This document shows, piece by piece, positions 10,456-21,412 of a stretch of 64,000 nt of DNA; positions within the stretch are counted from its first letter, which is position 1; each line of letters starts with the position of its first letter. Position numbers and translations under genes: made by a program. The notes under the pieces were generated by a model, which saw only the letters and a list, made by a program, of their open reading frames with translations, was not told the origin of the DNA and ran no database searches. The stretch is from Haemaphysalis longicornis (lineage: Eukaryota; Arthropoda; Arachnida; Ixodida; Ixodidae): contig CM023457.1 of NCBI GenBank assembly GCA_013339765.2, positions 71,861,578 to 71,925,577 of the forward strand, read 5' to 3'.

Positions 10456-11561
10456 ATATTACCCGACATGCCGAAACTCGTTAGTTGCTTCAGGAAGCCG
10501 TACCGCCACGCGGTATCATACGCTTTTTCCAGGTCAAAGAATACTGTCATGCAGTACTGCTTGTGGAGGAAGGCAACTTTGACATATGACTCTAATGCTG
10601 TCCCGTAAAACCTACTCTTCACCCCACACATCGCTACCGAGGGATCAGAAAAACATTATTGCGGTCCCTTCAGCTCAACACCTTCCCACATCCCACCAGA
10701 CTTCACCTTTTGACCCGACACATTTATCTCCACTTGTGGCTTCTGTGGAGAGCCTGGGACTCTCAGACACATAGTAAGCGGCTGCTATAAGTCTACCCAA
10801 GACCCCCCGAACCTTTCCACAGAGCTTTAAGAGAGAGTCTTAGCCAGCTCCGGCCTTGAAGGTCAGCTACGCCTGATCGAAAGGGCTGTCGACGCAGCCC
10901 GAGCTCAAGGCATCCTAGAATGTGGAAGCCTCTCTGAAGCATTTTCTGAATTTAAATAAAGTTTATTTCTCTCTCCCTCTCTAATGCAACTAGATGATTC
11001 TTGGTGGATCATCCCGCCCTGAAGCCTGCCTGGCAACTGTCGAGAATGCCATTGTAATCAAGGAAGTACAGCAGTCTCCTGTTCACCATCTTCTCGAAGT
11101 GCTCACACAGACAGCTTGTCAGGGCAATGGGACAGTAACTTCCGGGAGAGGAAGGGTCGTTACCCTCCAAAAAAGCCACTGCGATGGCCTCCCTAAGAAC
11201 TCAGAAGGCGCCCAAAAAGTGATATTTTGTTGTATCGGTGAAGGAGTGTTTCAAGTGTGCGTGAATGTAAGTGTTGTATCATAGTGTATGTAATGTGTCC
11301 ACCTGGAGCTGAAGGCTTACAAGTATTGACTGCAATCTTCAGCTCCTGAAGTGAAAAGGGGGTGTTGTAAGAGGAGGTGGACTTTTTATATCGGACGAAC
11401 TTCTTTCCACAAGATGTTTTGTGTTTCCTGAAAGTGTTGGTGTAGTGTGCTGAACTAGACGCATGTTGGAAGTGTTTTGTGAGTGTGTTAGCTCTTCAAG
11501 TGTGTCCTCTGTTGCACGAACCAGGGGAAGGCTGTGTGTTTGTTTTCCTTTGAGTGTTCGT
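10456..11561 (-). pseudogene. LINE copy B ORF2, RT fingers and palm (split by one insertion)
   Basis: The minus strand at 11,330-10,988 matches the copy A RT start: LEGNDPSSPGSY-like and SCQAGFRAG-like stretches are readable with frame changes. After the 380-bp insertion the RT resumes at 10,598 with FLHKQYCMTVFFDLEKAYDT and AWRYGFLKQLTSFGMSGNI, where it is cut by the gypsy LTR. DLEKAYD is the RT motif A aspartate block. Confidence 0.85.
10599..10978 (+). mobile_element. 5'-truncated LINE 3' end, 380 bp, with TSD
   Basis: The 9-bp sequence ctctaatgc occurs at 10,590-10,598 and 10,979-10,987 and only once in intact copy A, so it is the TSD. The insert reads on plus in the frame TCGFCGEPGTLRHIVSGC and later QLRLIERAVDAARAQGILEC and SLSEAFSEFK, then stop. 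That is a C-terminal C-x2-C...H...C module as found at the ends of several LINE ORF2 proteins. An AATAAA signal lies at about 10,955 and a TCTC-rich tail ends the insert. It belongs to a LINE family not otherwise seen in this window. Confidence 0.82.
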
Positions 11562-11573
11562 ATGTGTTTCCAG

Positions 11574-11920
11574 TGTATGTAACATGTATGTGTAACATTA
11601 AGGGACAAGAAGAGAGCGGAGTGGGTCAGGGAGCAAGCTGGTGTTAAAGACATATTAGTAGAAATTAAGAAAAAGAAATGGACGTGGGCAGGGCATGTAA
11701 TGCGAAGGCAAGATAACCGCTGGTCATTAAAGGTAACAGAGTGGATCCCTAGAGAAGGCAAGCGTTGCAGGGGGCGGCAGAAAGTTAGATGGGCAGATGA
11801 GATCAAGAAGTTTGCGGGGATAAATTGGTCACAGTTGGCACAGGACCGAGATAATTCGAGAATAATGGGAGAGGCCTTTGCCCTGCAGTGGGCGTAGATA
11901 GGCTAATGATGATGATGATG
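11574..11920 (+). mobile_element. 5'-truncated RTE-like LINE 3' end, 347 bp, with TSD
   Basis: A 12-bp TSD, atgtgtttccag, flanks it (11,562-11,573 and 11,921-11,932). The insert is nearly identical to the last 300 bp of the element at 19,372-21,043: EIKKKKWTWAGHVMRRQDNR, then GRQKVRWADEIKKF, then a (GAT)n tail. It is a classic dead-on-arrival copy from target-primed reverse transcription, dropped into copy B. Confidence 0.92.
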
Positions 11921-11932
11921 ATGTGTTTCCAG

Positions 11933-12842
11933 ACTTTGTGAGTGTCGGCGCGCTCCCCAATTGCTTTTGCACGTTTAAACCCGATAAGGTTATCCGACGT
12001 GGGGTACCGATGAAGGGCACCCCGCGCCTTGTTCTGAGCCTCCAGGGCTCGCCTGCAGTCCTCGTTCCACCAGGGCCTCCTGGGGTGTCGCGGGGCATGG
12101 GACACCTGGGGAATGGACTTTTCGGCAGCGTCGAGAATGTGTGCCATAAGTAGTTGGGCAGCTTCTTCCAGGTGTAGGTGTGTAATGGATGTGTGGCGTA
12201 ATCTGGATGTTTCTGTAAATGTACTCCAGCTTGCTCGAGCTTCAGTGAACCTTTTATGGGAATAGGAACTGTTTGGGCCATTACCTATGTGTGTTAATAT
12301 TTGGGAAGTGGTTCCTAGTATATAAGTTAGTGCTAGCGTCCCACTCAAGAGATGGAAAGGGTACTGCAGAGCGAATAGCCAAGTCGAGGTGTGAGTAAGT
12401 ATTCTGTCCAATAATATGGTCTGTGGGCTTGTTTTTGTTAACCACGCATGCTCCTGAAGGTGTTAAAAATTCTAAATGAGGCGACAACGGGCATCCGGGC
12501 GCGAAGAGCCGCGGTGTGGATTATGTGCATTCAGGTCGGCTGTGAGAATGAAGATCTCGGGTAGCTGATCTACAAGGCCCTCGAAATCAGCGTTAAAAGC
12601 TGGAAGTCAGGGGCGATGTAGATGGAGCATACTGTTAACCTATTAAATATCTTGCGGATGGCTACAGCCTGAAGGACAGAGTTTAAAGAGAGGGGTGGCA
12701 CGCTAAAGATTTCTGGGCGAAGAATGTAGCAGCAAAGCCTGTCCTTTCTGAATACCATGTACTTATTTGAGAAATTTGTTTGCTTGGTATTGAGGCTTGT
12801 TTCTTTGAGACACATGATGCTCGACTGATTAGCATGCAGCAT
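11933..12842 (-). pseudogene. LINE copy B ORF2 endonuclease (APE type), decayed
   Basis: Minus-strand pieces match the copy A endonuclease: MLHANQSSIMCLKETSLNTK (12,842 on), AVAIRKIFNRLTVCSIYIAP, LTPSGACVVNKNKPTDHIIG (12,487 on), NTYSHLDLAIRSAVPFPSLE, and further GTRTAGEPWRLRTRRGV around 12,000. The SDHF catalytic block of copy A reads TRNHFP here. Frames change repeatedly. Confidence 0.85.
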
Positions 12843-12916
12843 CTCATAAACATTGTCATTTAAGAAGGCTTGTGCAGTTCCACTGAATGATGTTTTCTGT
12901 TTCCATTATTTACATT

Positions 12917-13321
12917 TTAAGATGACTGGAGTGTTTGAGTCAACGTGCCGTCTTTAAGGGCTTGTACTCTCGGAAGGGGCTTTTTAGGCCTCCCTGTTGG
13001 CTTGGACGTCGGGGTCCACTGTTTGCGCCGCGTAGCAGGCAAGAATGGCCCGACATCCGTCTCCTCGTCAGAGGTCAGGTGCGTGCCCGACGGACCGCGG
13101 CCCCTGGCCTTGGCACCCCTTCGGGGGCCCTTCGTTTGACCCGCCACTGCCGAGGGCATCGAGGGCACCAGAGGTGGCACGGGCGGTGCGGTGGTGGTGG
13201 GAGCCGATGCGTGGCCCCCGGTATCCATTCACTCGGCACCCTCCAACAGGCACAGGAGCATGGGGAGGCAGAGACGGGAGTGGCAGCAATCCCGACGGAA
13301 GTGGTTGGAACCACAACCACT
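12917..13321 (-). pseudogene. LINE copy B ORF1 C-terminus
   Basis: Minus 13,228-12,917 reads SGTHLTSDEETDVGPFLPAT and GRPKKPLPRVQALKDGT, matching the acidic patch and KARKPLPRVQAPKD end of copy A ORF1. Above it VVVPTTSVGIAATPVSAS matches the alanine/proline-rich stretch of copy A. The piece stops exactly at the TSD of copy A (13,309-13,321). Confidence 0.88.
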
Positions 13322-13347
13322 CCCCGCACGGGGCACCTTGAGCAATC

Positions 13348-14977
13348 TTGGTGACGGTACTGGCGATACCGCGGACCCCGAGCCCCCAAACATACGCTGG
13401 ATCCAACCGTGGCAATGTGTTTATAGGTGGAGGGTTAGAAACCACGAACGGTGGCCGTCGGAGCCTTGGTCAAGCTCCGGCCGATGGGCTCCCTGCCTGT
13501 CTACCAGGCAGGGAGCTCCGGGACCTCTTTGACTACCAGGGTAAGGTCAAAGAAGAAAGTACCCCCGTCTCCCTGCTTTCCAATGTATCATATGGCATTT
13601 TCCAAACCCCCCCCCCCCCCAGACGTGATCGGCCCCCGAAAAGGGGCCGCACCGAAGTACCTTTTCCTGCGTTGCAATCAATCTCGCTCCCAAAGCCCGA
13701 TAATTTCTCGCGCTTTCTGATCATGGAATCTGTTGACAAAACAAAACCAATTACTTCCCAGTCCGTCTTTCTAATCTCCAAGTATCTTGAAAGCCTTGTT
13801 GGAAAGTCGTACAAGGCTAAGAAACTGAAAACGGGAGAACTTTTGATTGAGGTAGACAACAAACAGCAGTCCGCAAACCTCCTTTCACAAACGCGCATGG
13901 TCAATGTTGACATCAAGATCACACCTCATCGCAGCCTTAATAGCTGCCAAGGCGTGATCTCTGATCCCGATCTTATAAGTGAAACTGAAGCCAATCTGCT
14001 CGAGGGCCTCCATGATCAGGGCGTGACGGCAGTGAGGCGAATAACCATACGCCGAAACGATCAAATCATTCCTACCAAACACATCATCTTGACGTTTGAC
14101 CGCTCAACGCTTCCTGAGTCGGTCAACGCAGGCTTCGTTAGATGTCCGGTCCGACCCTACGTGCCGAATCCACGCCGCTGCTATAAGTGTCAGCGGTTTG
14201 GCCACGGCACAAACTCTTGTCGTGGGAAACTGACGTGCGCCAAATGTGCAGCACAAGATCATCCAACCGATAACTGTGAATCTGAGCACTTCACCTGTCC
14301 GAACTGCCAGGGACCGCATGCTGCCTATTCCAGAAGTTGTGAGAAGTTTAAACAAGAGAAACAGATTATTGCCTTGAAAGTAAACGAGAACATCACCTTC
14401 CCCGAGGCGCGAAAGAGGTTCGCCTCCTTCCCTCTGGGCAGGTACGCCGACGCAGCTCGCCGGGGGGCGGAGCGGCGTCTGGTTTCGGCGGGGACCCAGT
14501 ACCGCGAGTCGGACTTGGTCCCGCCCCCGCCCCCCCCCCCCCCCCCCCCAGGGTTTGCCCCAGGCAGCCCAACCAGCCTCTGCACCGCTCGCTCACCCAG
14601 CAGCGGCTGTGGTGGCAACGTCTGTTGGGGATGCCGCTGCATCCACTGCATCCTCCCCACCGGCCCAAAGCACACGCAAGGGCACGGAGATGGAGACGGA
14701 GGCAGTCGCAGCGACCCCCTCCTCTGCCTCACTGCCTGTGCCACCTGTCGTGCTCCCCACGCCTTCGGCACTGGCAGCGCAGGCAAAGAATGCCCGAAAG
14801 GGTACCACGTCAAGGGGGCCTAGTCCGCTGAGGACCCCCTTGCCTTCAGATGACGACATGGACGTCGAGCCCTTCCGGCTTTCATCGCAGCGGAAGGAAC
14901 GGGCTGCGACGTCCAGGTCAGTAGAGAAGGCCAGAAAGCCCCTCCCAAGAGTCCAAGCCCCGAAAGACCCTACATAA
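13348..14977 (+). pseudogene. LINE copy A ORF1, gag-like with zinc knuckles, frameshifted at poly-C
   Basis: The first frame (13,348-14,823) opens MVTVLAIPRTPSPQ and runs through an RNA-binding-like central region. At about residue 278 it reaches the knuckles CYKCQRFGHGTNSC and CAKCAAQDHPTDNC, plus a third CPNCQGPHAAYSRSC. After DLVPPPPP the frame meets a tract of about 18 C near 14,530-14,550. The family C-terminus (acidic DDDMDVEPFRL, then EKARKPLPRVQAPKDPT) is then in another frame, 14,555-14,977. A single-base change in the C run would put it out of frame, so this may be a recent lesion or a sequencing artefact. ORF1 proteins of this kind coat the LINE RNA. The true start codon is uncertain. 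Confidence 0.85.
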
Positions 14978-15011
14978 ATAATCACACTCCAGTAGCTCTG
15001 AACACATCATA

Positions 15012-18000
15012 ATGGGAAGAGAAAATATTGTTCAATGGAACTGCAGAGGCCTTCTGAATAATCTTGACGACGTGTATGAGATTCTGCATGCCAACCAGCC
15101 AAGTTTAATGTGTGTCCAGGAAACACATCTGAATTCCAAAACACAAATTTCTTGAATAGTTACCTGGTATACAGGAAAGACAGGGATGGCTGCACCCACT
15201 CTTCTGGCGGTGTGGCCATAATCGCCCGCAAATCCTTAGCATGCCACCCTGTCACCTTGAACACTATCCTTGAGGCTGTAGCCATCCGCACAATAATATT
15301 TAAGAGGTTGATAACGGTATGCTCCATTTACATCCCTCCTGATCTTGCACTTTCGAGCTCTGACTTTGAGGCGCTGGTCGACCAGCTGCCGGAGCCGTAC
15401 ATTCTAACAGGCGACCTTAATGCTCACAATTCTCTTTGGGGCTCTTCTCGTACGGATGCCCGGGGTCGCCTGATAGAGAGGTTTCTTACATCCTCTGGAG
15501 CATGCCTTTTCAATAATAAACAGCCTACATATCATAACATAGGACACAATACATACTCAAATCTTGACTTGGCTATTGGTTCGGCAATTCTCTTTCCATG
15601 TCTTGAGTGGGGTGTGGGCACGGACCCATATGGCAGTGACCACTTCCCCACATCACTAACATATATAGGTAAAGGCCCAAGCAGTTCATCTTCCCATAAT
15701 AGGTTCAATGAAGCACGAGCTAACTGGAACACATTTACAGAGACATCGAAACTACACCACACATCCATAGGACACCTACACGTTGAAGAAGCTACCCAAC
15801 TCCTCACGGCACACATCCTCGACGCCGCCGAAAAGTCCATTCCCCACGCCTCTGGTGCCCCGTGCAACCAGAGGAGGCCGTGGTGGAATGAGGACTGTAG
15901 GCGGGCGCGAGAGGCCCAGAACAAGGCGTGTGGTATCCTTCGTCGGTACCCCACGCCGGGTAACCTTATTTTGTTCAAACGGGCCAAGGCGTTGGGAAAC
16001 GTGTGCGCCGTGAGGCAAAACGAGAGAGTTGGCACACCTTCTTGACATCCATTAATTCATACACAGACACACACAAAGTCTGGACACGTATACGCAAGCT
16101 CAAAGGACAACAGACACACAGCCTTGCCCCTGGTTAGCACAACAGGGGACACACTGGAAGACCAGGCTAACACTCTTGCACAACACTTCGAACACGTGTC
16201 TAGTTCAGCACACTACACAAACACTTTCATGAAGCACAAAACATCTGCAGAAAAAAAAGCCCTTACACGACAAAGACAAATCAAAAACTTCTTACAACTC
16301 TGAATTCACTCTCTATGAGTTGAGGGCTGCCCTGAGCACGTGCAAACCTTCAGCTCCAGGCGCAGATAAGATTACATACACCATGATACAGCACCTACAC
16401 CCAGACACTCTTGAAACACTCTTACACCTATACAATAAAATATGGCTTTCGGGGCACATTCCACGCTCTTGGAGGGAGGCCATAGTAGTGGCTGTCCTAA
16501 AGGAAGGGAAGGACCCTTCCTCTCCTGCCAGTTACCGCCCCATTGCCCTGACAAGCTGCCTGTGTAAGCTCTTCGAGAAGATGATAAACAGGAGACTTGT
16601 GTACTTCTTAGAGTACAATGGTCTTCTCGAGAGCTGCCAGGCGGGCTTCAGGGCGGGGCGATCTACCAACGATCAACTCGTTGCATTAGAGGCGTATATA
16701 AAAGATGCTTTTCTCCATAAGCAGTACTGTATGACAGTATTCTTTGATCTAGAAAAAGCGTACGATACCGCGTGGCGGTATGGCATCCTAAGCGACCTCA
16801 AGTCCTTTGGCATGTCGGGTAACATGATGAACACGCTTGCCAGTTACCTGTCTGAAAGAACGTTTCGCGTGCGAGTTGGAACTGCACTTTCTAGGGTTCA
16901 TGTGCAGGAAAACGGCGTGCCGCAAGGTGGAGTTTTGAGTTGCACTTTGTTTATTGTAAAAATGAATTCTCTTCGGAAGGCGCTACCACCATCGATTTCC
17001 TGCTCCATTTATGTAGACGACGTTCAATTATCCTTTAAGTCTTGTAACCTGTCTGTCTGCGAGCGCCAAGTCCAGCTTGGTGTTAACAAGCTAGCTGGTT
17101 GGGCAGACAGCAACGGTTTTAAATTTAATCCAGGGAAGTGCACTTGTGTCTTGTTTTCCAAGAGGCGTGGCATCCGGCCGGATCCAGACATTCATCTCAA
17201 TGGTGTCTCGATTCCTGTCAAGAAAGAACACAAGTTTTTAGGTATAATCTTTGACGAAAAGCTCACATTTATCCCACACATAAAACAACTAAAACATAAA
17301 TGCTTAAAAACACTGACTATCCTGAAGGTTCTGTCGCACATTTCTTTTGGTGCTGACAAACAACTTCTTTTACGTGTTTTTACCAGCTTGATAGGCTCAC
17401 GACTGGACTATGGTAGCATTGTCTATGGGTCAGCCACTAAAACATCCCTCAGAATGCTGGACCCTGTGCTTCATCTAGGGCTGCGCTTGTCATGTGGTGC
17501 TTTTCGGACTAGTCCAGTCGAAAGTCTGTATGTAGAGTGCAACAAATGGAGCCTAGAACGTCAGCGAGCCTACACAGACCTGCTTTATGCTTTTAAAATT
17601 TCATCGATGCCTCACCATCCTTTTACATCAGTTTTTTATGATACATCCATATCTCAACTTCTTACTAATCGTCCATCAGTCTCTGCTCCCTTCGCTTTCA
17701 GAGTAAGAGAAGAAGCGTCGCAACTTGATGTCATTTTCTCAGACACCATCAAAACCTCCGCTACTGAACTTCTAGTACCGTGGCAGCTTCGCCCGATATC
17801 ATGTGATGTATCTTTTATAAGTGTCGAGAAAAACAGAGTGCCTAGAAGCGCGATCGTGCAACATTTCTTGTCCCTGCAGCACAAATATAAGTGTGCTGAA
17901 TTTTACACGGATGCTTCAAAAACTGCCACAACTGTTTCCTGTGCTGCGCATGGTGGCACCTTTAATGTCTGTAGAACTATGAATAGAAATACAAGTATCT

Positions 18001-18717
18001 TTACGGCAGAGGCCTATGGCATACTTCTTGTAGTTCAACATATTGTTCTAAGTCGAATTCCGAAATCTGTAATTTATACTGATTCTTTAAGTGTTTGTGC
18101 GTACATTATCCTCACAGAAGTCTAAAAACCATGTGGTCAATGCTCTCATTAGTACTCTTATGTCTGTGCATGCGTTAAACCTTGAGGTGACCGTGTGCTG
18201 GGTGCCAGGGCACTCTGGAATTCCAGGTAATGAGACCGCAGACCAAATGGCGGCCGCTGCTGCCCTTATAACTACCGTTGACATAACAACAATACCCTAC
18301 ACCGACCTCAAATCACACATCAGACAACACCTTCGCACAACATGGCAAGCACACTGGAATCAACAGACTGACAACAAACTACACATTATAAAGCCACTCT
18401 TGGGAGCATACACCACTGATACTCACAACAGACACAACGAAGTTACCCTGGCTCGATTACGGATAGGCCACACGCATGCAACACATTCCCACCTGCTCAC
18501 GGGATCTCCAAGACCCCTGTGTAGCAGGTGCGGGGAGGGCCTATCTGTAGTCCACATACTAATAACATGCAAGGCACTTCACACAACACGACACAAACAT
18601 TTCAGAGAACTCTACAGACAACATATCCCACTACATCCATCGCTGTTCCTAGGTGACGATGCCAGTGTTTCTATGAAACGTGTGTTTAATTATTTGTCAG
18701 ATGTTAAGTTTTAAACC
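15012..18717 (+). pseudogene. LINE copy A ORF2: endonuclease, reverse transcriptase, RNase H
   Basis: The start MGRENIVQWNCRGL at 15,012 is the usual APE endonuclease opening. A frameshift near 15,140 moves it to the next frame (15,110-16,045), which holds GDLNAHNSLWG and SDHFPTSL with catalytic residues kept. Further breaks occur near 16,000 and 16,260. The RT frame 16,320-18,125 contains SYRPIALTSC, FFDLEKAYDTAWRYG, NGVPQGGVLS and CSIYVDDVQLSF (YVDD at about 17,010-17,021). RNase H follows: EFYTDASKTATT, FTAEAYGILL, VIYTDSLS, then after a frameshift at about 18,110 CWVPGHSGIPGNETADQMA. The C-terminus has CSRCGEGLSVVHILITC. Overall domain order and catalytic residues are complete, but at least four frame breaks disable it. 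Confidence 0.92.
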
Positions 18718-18932
18718 TTATCTCATATCACGCATAATCAAATCTGGCCCTTATACCCAGCCATCACCATTACCTTTAATTGATTTTACTATGTCCCATT
18801 TACATGTTTTTATACCTACCTTTTTGTGGTAATCACTTCGCTTCGTTATATAACTTCTGTTCTGGCGCTCTTTGCCCTCGTTGGCCTTGCGCCATGAAAC
18901 AGCAACCATCATCATCATCAACCACAACCACT

Positions 18933-19371
18933 GCTGCTTCAGCGAATGGTGTGGTGACGGGTTGGGTTGCCTAGGACGGGACCAAGTCAGGTTTCAGGAA
19001 ACCTGACTCCGCTCCGCCCCCCGGCGAGCTGCGTCGGCATACGTCCCGAGGGGGAAAGATGGGAAGCCCTTGCGCACCTCCAGGAAGGAGATGTTCTCTG
19101 TCACTTTTATGTTGATCACTTTCTTTTCGAATATAAATTTCTCGCATTTTCTAGAGTAAGCCGCGTGTGGGCCTCCGCAGTTAGCAGAAGTGAGGGTAGG
19201 AGAGCTGCAATTGTCAGTGGGGTAGTCCTGTGCGGCGCATTTGGCACAGGTTGTTTTGCCACGGCAGGAGTTTGTACCATGACCGAACCGCTGGCACTTA
19301 AAGCAACGCCGCGGGTTCGGGGTGTAGGGACGGATGGAGCACCGAAATAATTCTGTATTGATATGTTGTGG
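18933..19371 (-). pseudogene. LINE copy B ORF1, zinc-knuckle region
   Basis: Minus-strand 19,371-18,970 reads NTELFRCSIRPYTPNPRRC, then FKCQRFGHGTNSC, CAKCAAQDYPTDNC and GGPHAAYSRKCEKF, nearly the same as the copy A knuckles. All three cysteine/histidine sets are visible except that the third begins SANC. It lies between the right TSD of copy A and the left TSD of the RTE-like LINE. Confidence 0.9.
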
Positions 19372-21021
19372 GGAAAAATCAGATGTATGCACTTAAGGAT
19401 AAGCAAGGCAATGTCATCACAAATAGGGATAAAATAGTCACAGTGGCCGAGGAGTTCTATAGGGATCTGTACAGTAGCCGGGACATACAGAATAATGCCG
19501 AACGAGACAGTAGTTCAGAGGAGATAGACATCCCACCAGTAACGACCGAAGAAGTAAGGAAGGCTTTGAAAGAAATGAAAGGGGGCAAAGCACCTGGTGA
19601 GGATCAGATAACAGCACACCTCTTGAAGGATGGCGGAGAAATTGTACTTGAAAAACTGGCAAACCTGTATACGCAATGCCTAATGACCGCAATGGTACCT
19701 GAATCTTGGAAGAACGCGAACATCATCCTAATCCATAAGAAAGCCGACATGAAGGACTTGAAAAACTACAGGCCGATCAGCTTACTGTCAGTCGTCTACA
19801 AGGTATTTACCAAGGTAATCGCTAACCGAATGTCTGCAACGTTAGATTTCAGTCAACCTAAAGAACAAGCAGGGTTCCGTAAAGATTATTCAACAATGGA
19901 CCATATTCACACGATCAATCAGGTGATAGAGAAGTGCGCTGAGTATACTCAACCCCATATATAGCCCTCATAGATTATGAGAAAGCATTTGACTCGGTCG
20001 AAACCCTAGCAGTCATTCAGGCATTACGGAACCAGGGGGTAGATGAGCATTATGTAAGAATACTAGAGGTTATCTATAATGGGTCTACAGCTACCATCAT
20101 CCTCTATAAGGAGAGCAGTAAAATACCTATAAGGAAGGGTGTCAGACAAGGAGACACAATCTCTCCAATGTTATTCACAGCATGCTTACAAGAAGTATTC
20201 AGAACGTTGGATTGGGAACAGGTGGGAGTAAGGGTTAATGAAGAATACCTCAGTAACCTCAGATTTGCTGATTACGTTGCCTTGCTAAGTAACTCGGGGG
20301 ACGAATTGCAAAGCATGCTTTCCGCACTGGGCGAACAGAGTAGAACCGTGGGCCTGAAAATTAATATGCAGAAAACTAAAGTAATGATCAATAACCTCGG
20401 GACAGCACAGCAGTTTGAGGTAAATGGCGAGGCAGTGGAAGTGGTAAGCGAATATATATACTTAGGCCAAGTTGTGACCCCAGATCACAACCATGAGGCA
20501 GAGATAATTAGAAGAATCAGAATGGGGTGGGGTGCATATGGCAGACATTATCAAATAATGAATAGCAACCTACCATTGTCGTTGAAGAAGAAAGTGTATG
20601 ACAGCTGCATCTTACCGGTACTCACCTACGGGGCAGAAACTTGGAAGCTCACTAAGAGGGTTCAACTTAAATTGAGAACGACTCAGTGGGCATTGGAGCG
20701 GAAAATGATAGGTGTAACATAAAGGGACAAGAAGAGAGCGGAGTGGGTCAGGGGAAAGCTGGTGTTAAAGACATATTAGTAGAAATTAAGAAGAAGAAAT
20801 GGACTTGGGCAGGGCATGTAATGCGAAGGCAAGATAACCGCTGGTCATTAAGGGTAACAGAGTGGATCCCTAGAGAAGGTAAGCGCTGCAGGGGGCGGCA
20901 GAAAGTTAGATGGGCAGATGAGATCAAGAAGTTTGCGGCGATAAATTGGTCACAGTTGGCACAGGACCGAGGTAATTGGAGAATAATGGGAGAGGCCTTT
21001 GCCCTGCAGTGGGCGTAGACA
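19372..21021 (+). pseudogene. RTE-like reverse transcriptase remnant
   Basis: Frame 19,368-19,964 has KEMKGGKAPGEDQITAHLLK and LKNYRPISLLSVVYKVFTKV, RT blocks 1 and 2. After a frame break at about 19,964 the text LIDYEKAFDSVE (motif A) and IPIRKGVRQGDTISPMLFTA (motif B) follow. The catalytic FADD reads NLRFADYVALLS, so one aspartate is replaced by Y. Then come SEYIYLGQVVTPDHNHEAEI and SCILPVLTYGAETWKLTKR. A stop at about 20,720 and a frame change separate the last part, KKKWTWAGHVMRRQDNRWSL to GEAFALQWA (20,686-21,018). The enzyme would be inactive even if the frames were joined. Confidence 0.88.
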
Positions 21022-21043
21022 GGCTGGTGATGATGATGATGAG
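19372..21043 (+). mobile_element. RTE-like LINE, 5'-truncated, 1.7 kb
   Basis: A 12-bp TSD, gatatgttgtgg, lies at 19,360-19,371 and 21,044-21,055. The insert begins inside the region before the RT, ends with a (GATGAT)n tail and lacks an endonuclease, so it was truncated on insertion. Its final 300 bp match the insert at 11,574-11,920. The (TGA)n tail and the C-terminal KKKWTWAGHVMRR block are what I know from RTE-type elements. The clade call rests on memory of such proteins. Confidence 0.9.
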
Positions 21044-21055
21044 GATATGTTGTGG

Positions 21056-21412
21056 AAGTGCCTAGCTGACAAAGGTCAGGATGATGTGTTGGGTGGGAAT
21101 CTCCTTATCGTGTCTGTGGACAATATTGCTCCGCACGGCCGTGACACCTGATCCTTCAATCCCTCAAGACGGTTTGCAGCTGTTTTGTTGAGCAGATCTG
21201 GCTCAGAGATGACACCCTGGGAGCTGTTGAGGCTCCAGTGGGGTGTGACCCTGATGTCCAGTTCACCAATAACTGTATGAGCTAGAAGCTTCGTGGCCTG
21301 CTGCTTGTTGGTTACCTCGACAAGGACCCCACCAGTTCTTTGTTTTTAGCCTTGTAAGATGTTCCCAATTTTCTTCAGCGTATTTACCAATCAAGAAAAC
21401 TGATGTCGTTAC
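21056..21412 (-). pseudogene. LINE copy B ORF1, N-terminal half
   Basis: Minus-strand text such as SNDISFLIGKYAEEN matches TSQSVFLISKYLESL of copy A, and DKEIPTQHIILTF next to the TSD matches DQIIPTKHIILTF. The piece ends near 21,412, where the 5' part of another LINE begins. Confidence 0.8.

Larger units (their letters stand above)
13322..18919 (+). mobile_element. I-group LINE copy A, near full length, 5.6 kb
   Basis: The 13-bp TSD aaccacaaccact is at 13,309-13,321 and 18,920-18,932. The element has ORF1 with zinc knuckles, and ORF2 with APE endonuclease, RT and RNase H. It ends with an ATCATCATCATC tail. An RNase H after the RT together with gag-like knuckles places it in the I/R1/LOA group of LINEs; the exact clade is not decided. 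It inserted into an older copy of its own family (copy B). It starts CCCCGCACGGGG, possibly the true 5' end. Both ORFs carry frameshifts, so it is not autonomous as it stands. Confidence 0.93.
3251..21412 (-). mobile_element. I-group LINE copy B, host for five nested insertions
   Basis: Pieces of one LINE on the minus strand line up in order against copy A (13,322-18,919): ORF1 N-terminal half 21,412-21,056, zinc knuckles 19,371-18,933, ORF1 C-terminus 13,321-12,917, endonuclease to about 11,933, linker and RT 11,561-10,988, RT 10,598-10,456, and RT/RNase H to 3' end 5,315-3,251. Between the pieces sit five insertions, each flanked by a TSD. Removing them leaves about 5.0 kb, against 5.6 kb for copy A, so copy B lacks about 0.4 kb at its 5' side. 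The 3' end carries a run that reads CATCATCATC on minus, as in copy A. All reading frames are broken. Confidence 0.88.

Noticed and set aside
12935..13541. Plus-strand ORFs across the copy A/copy B junction
   Set aside because: They read antisense through copy B ORF1 and across the 13,321 insertion boundary, so they are chimeric and not genes.
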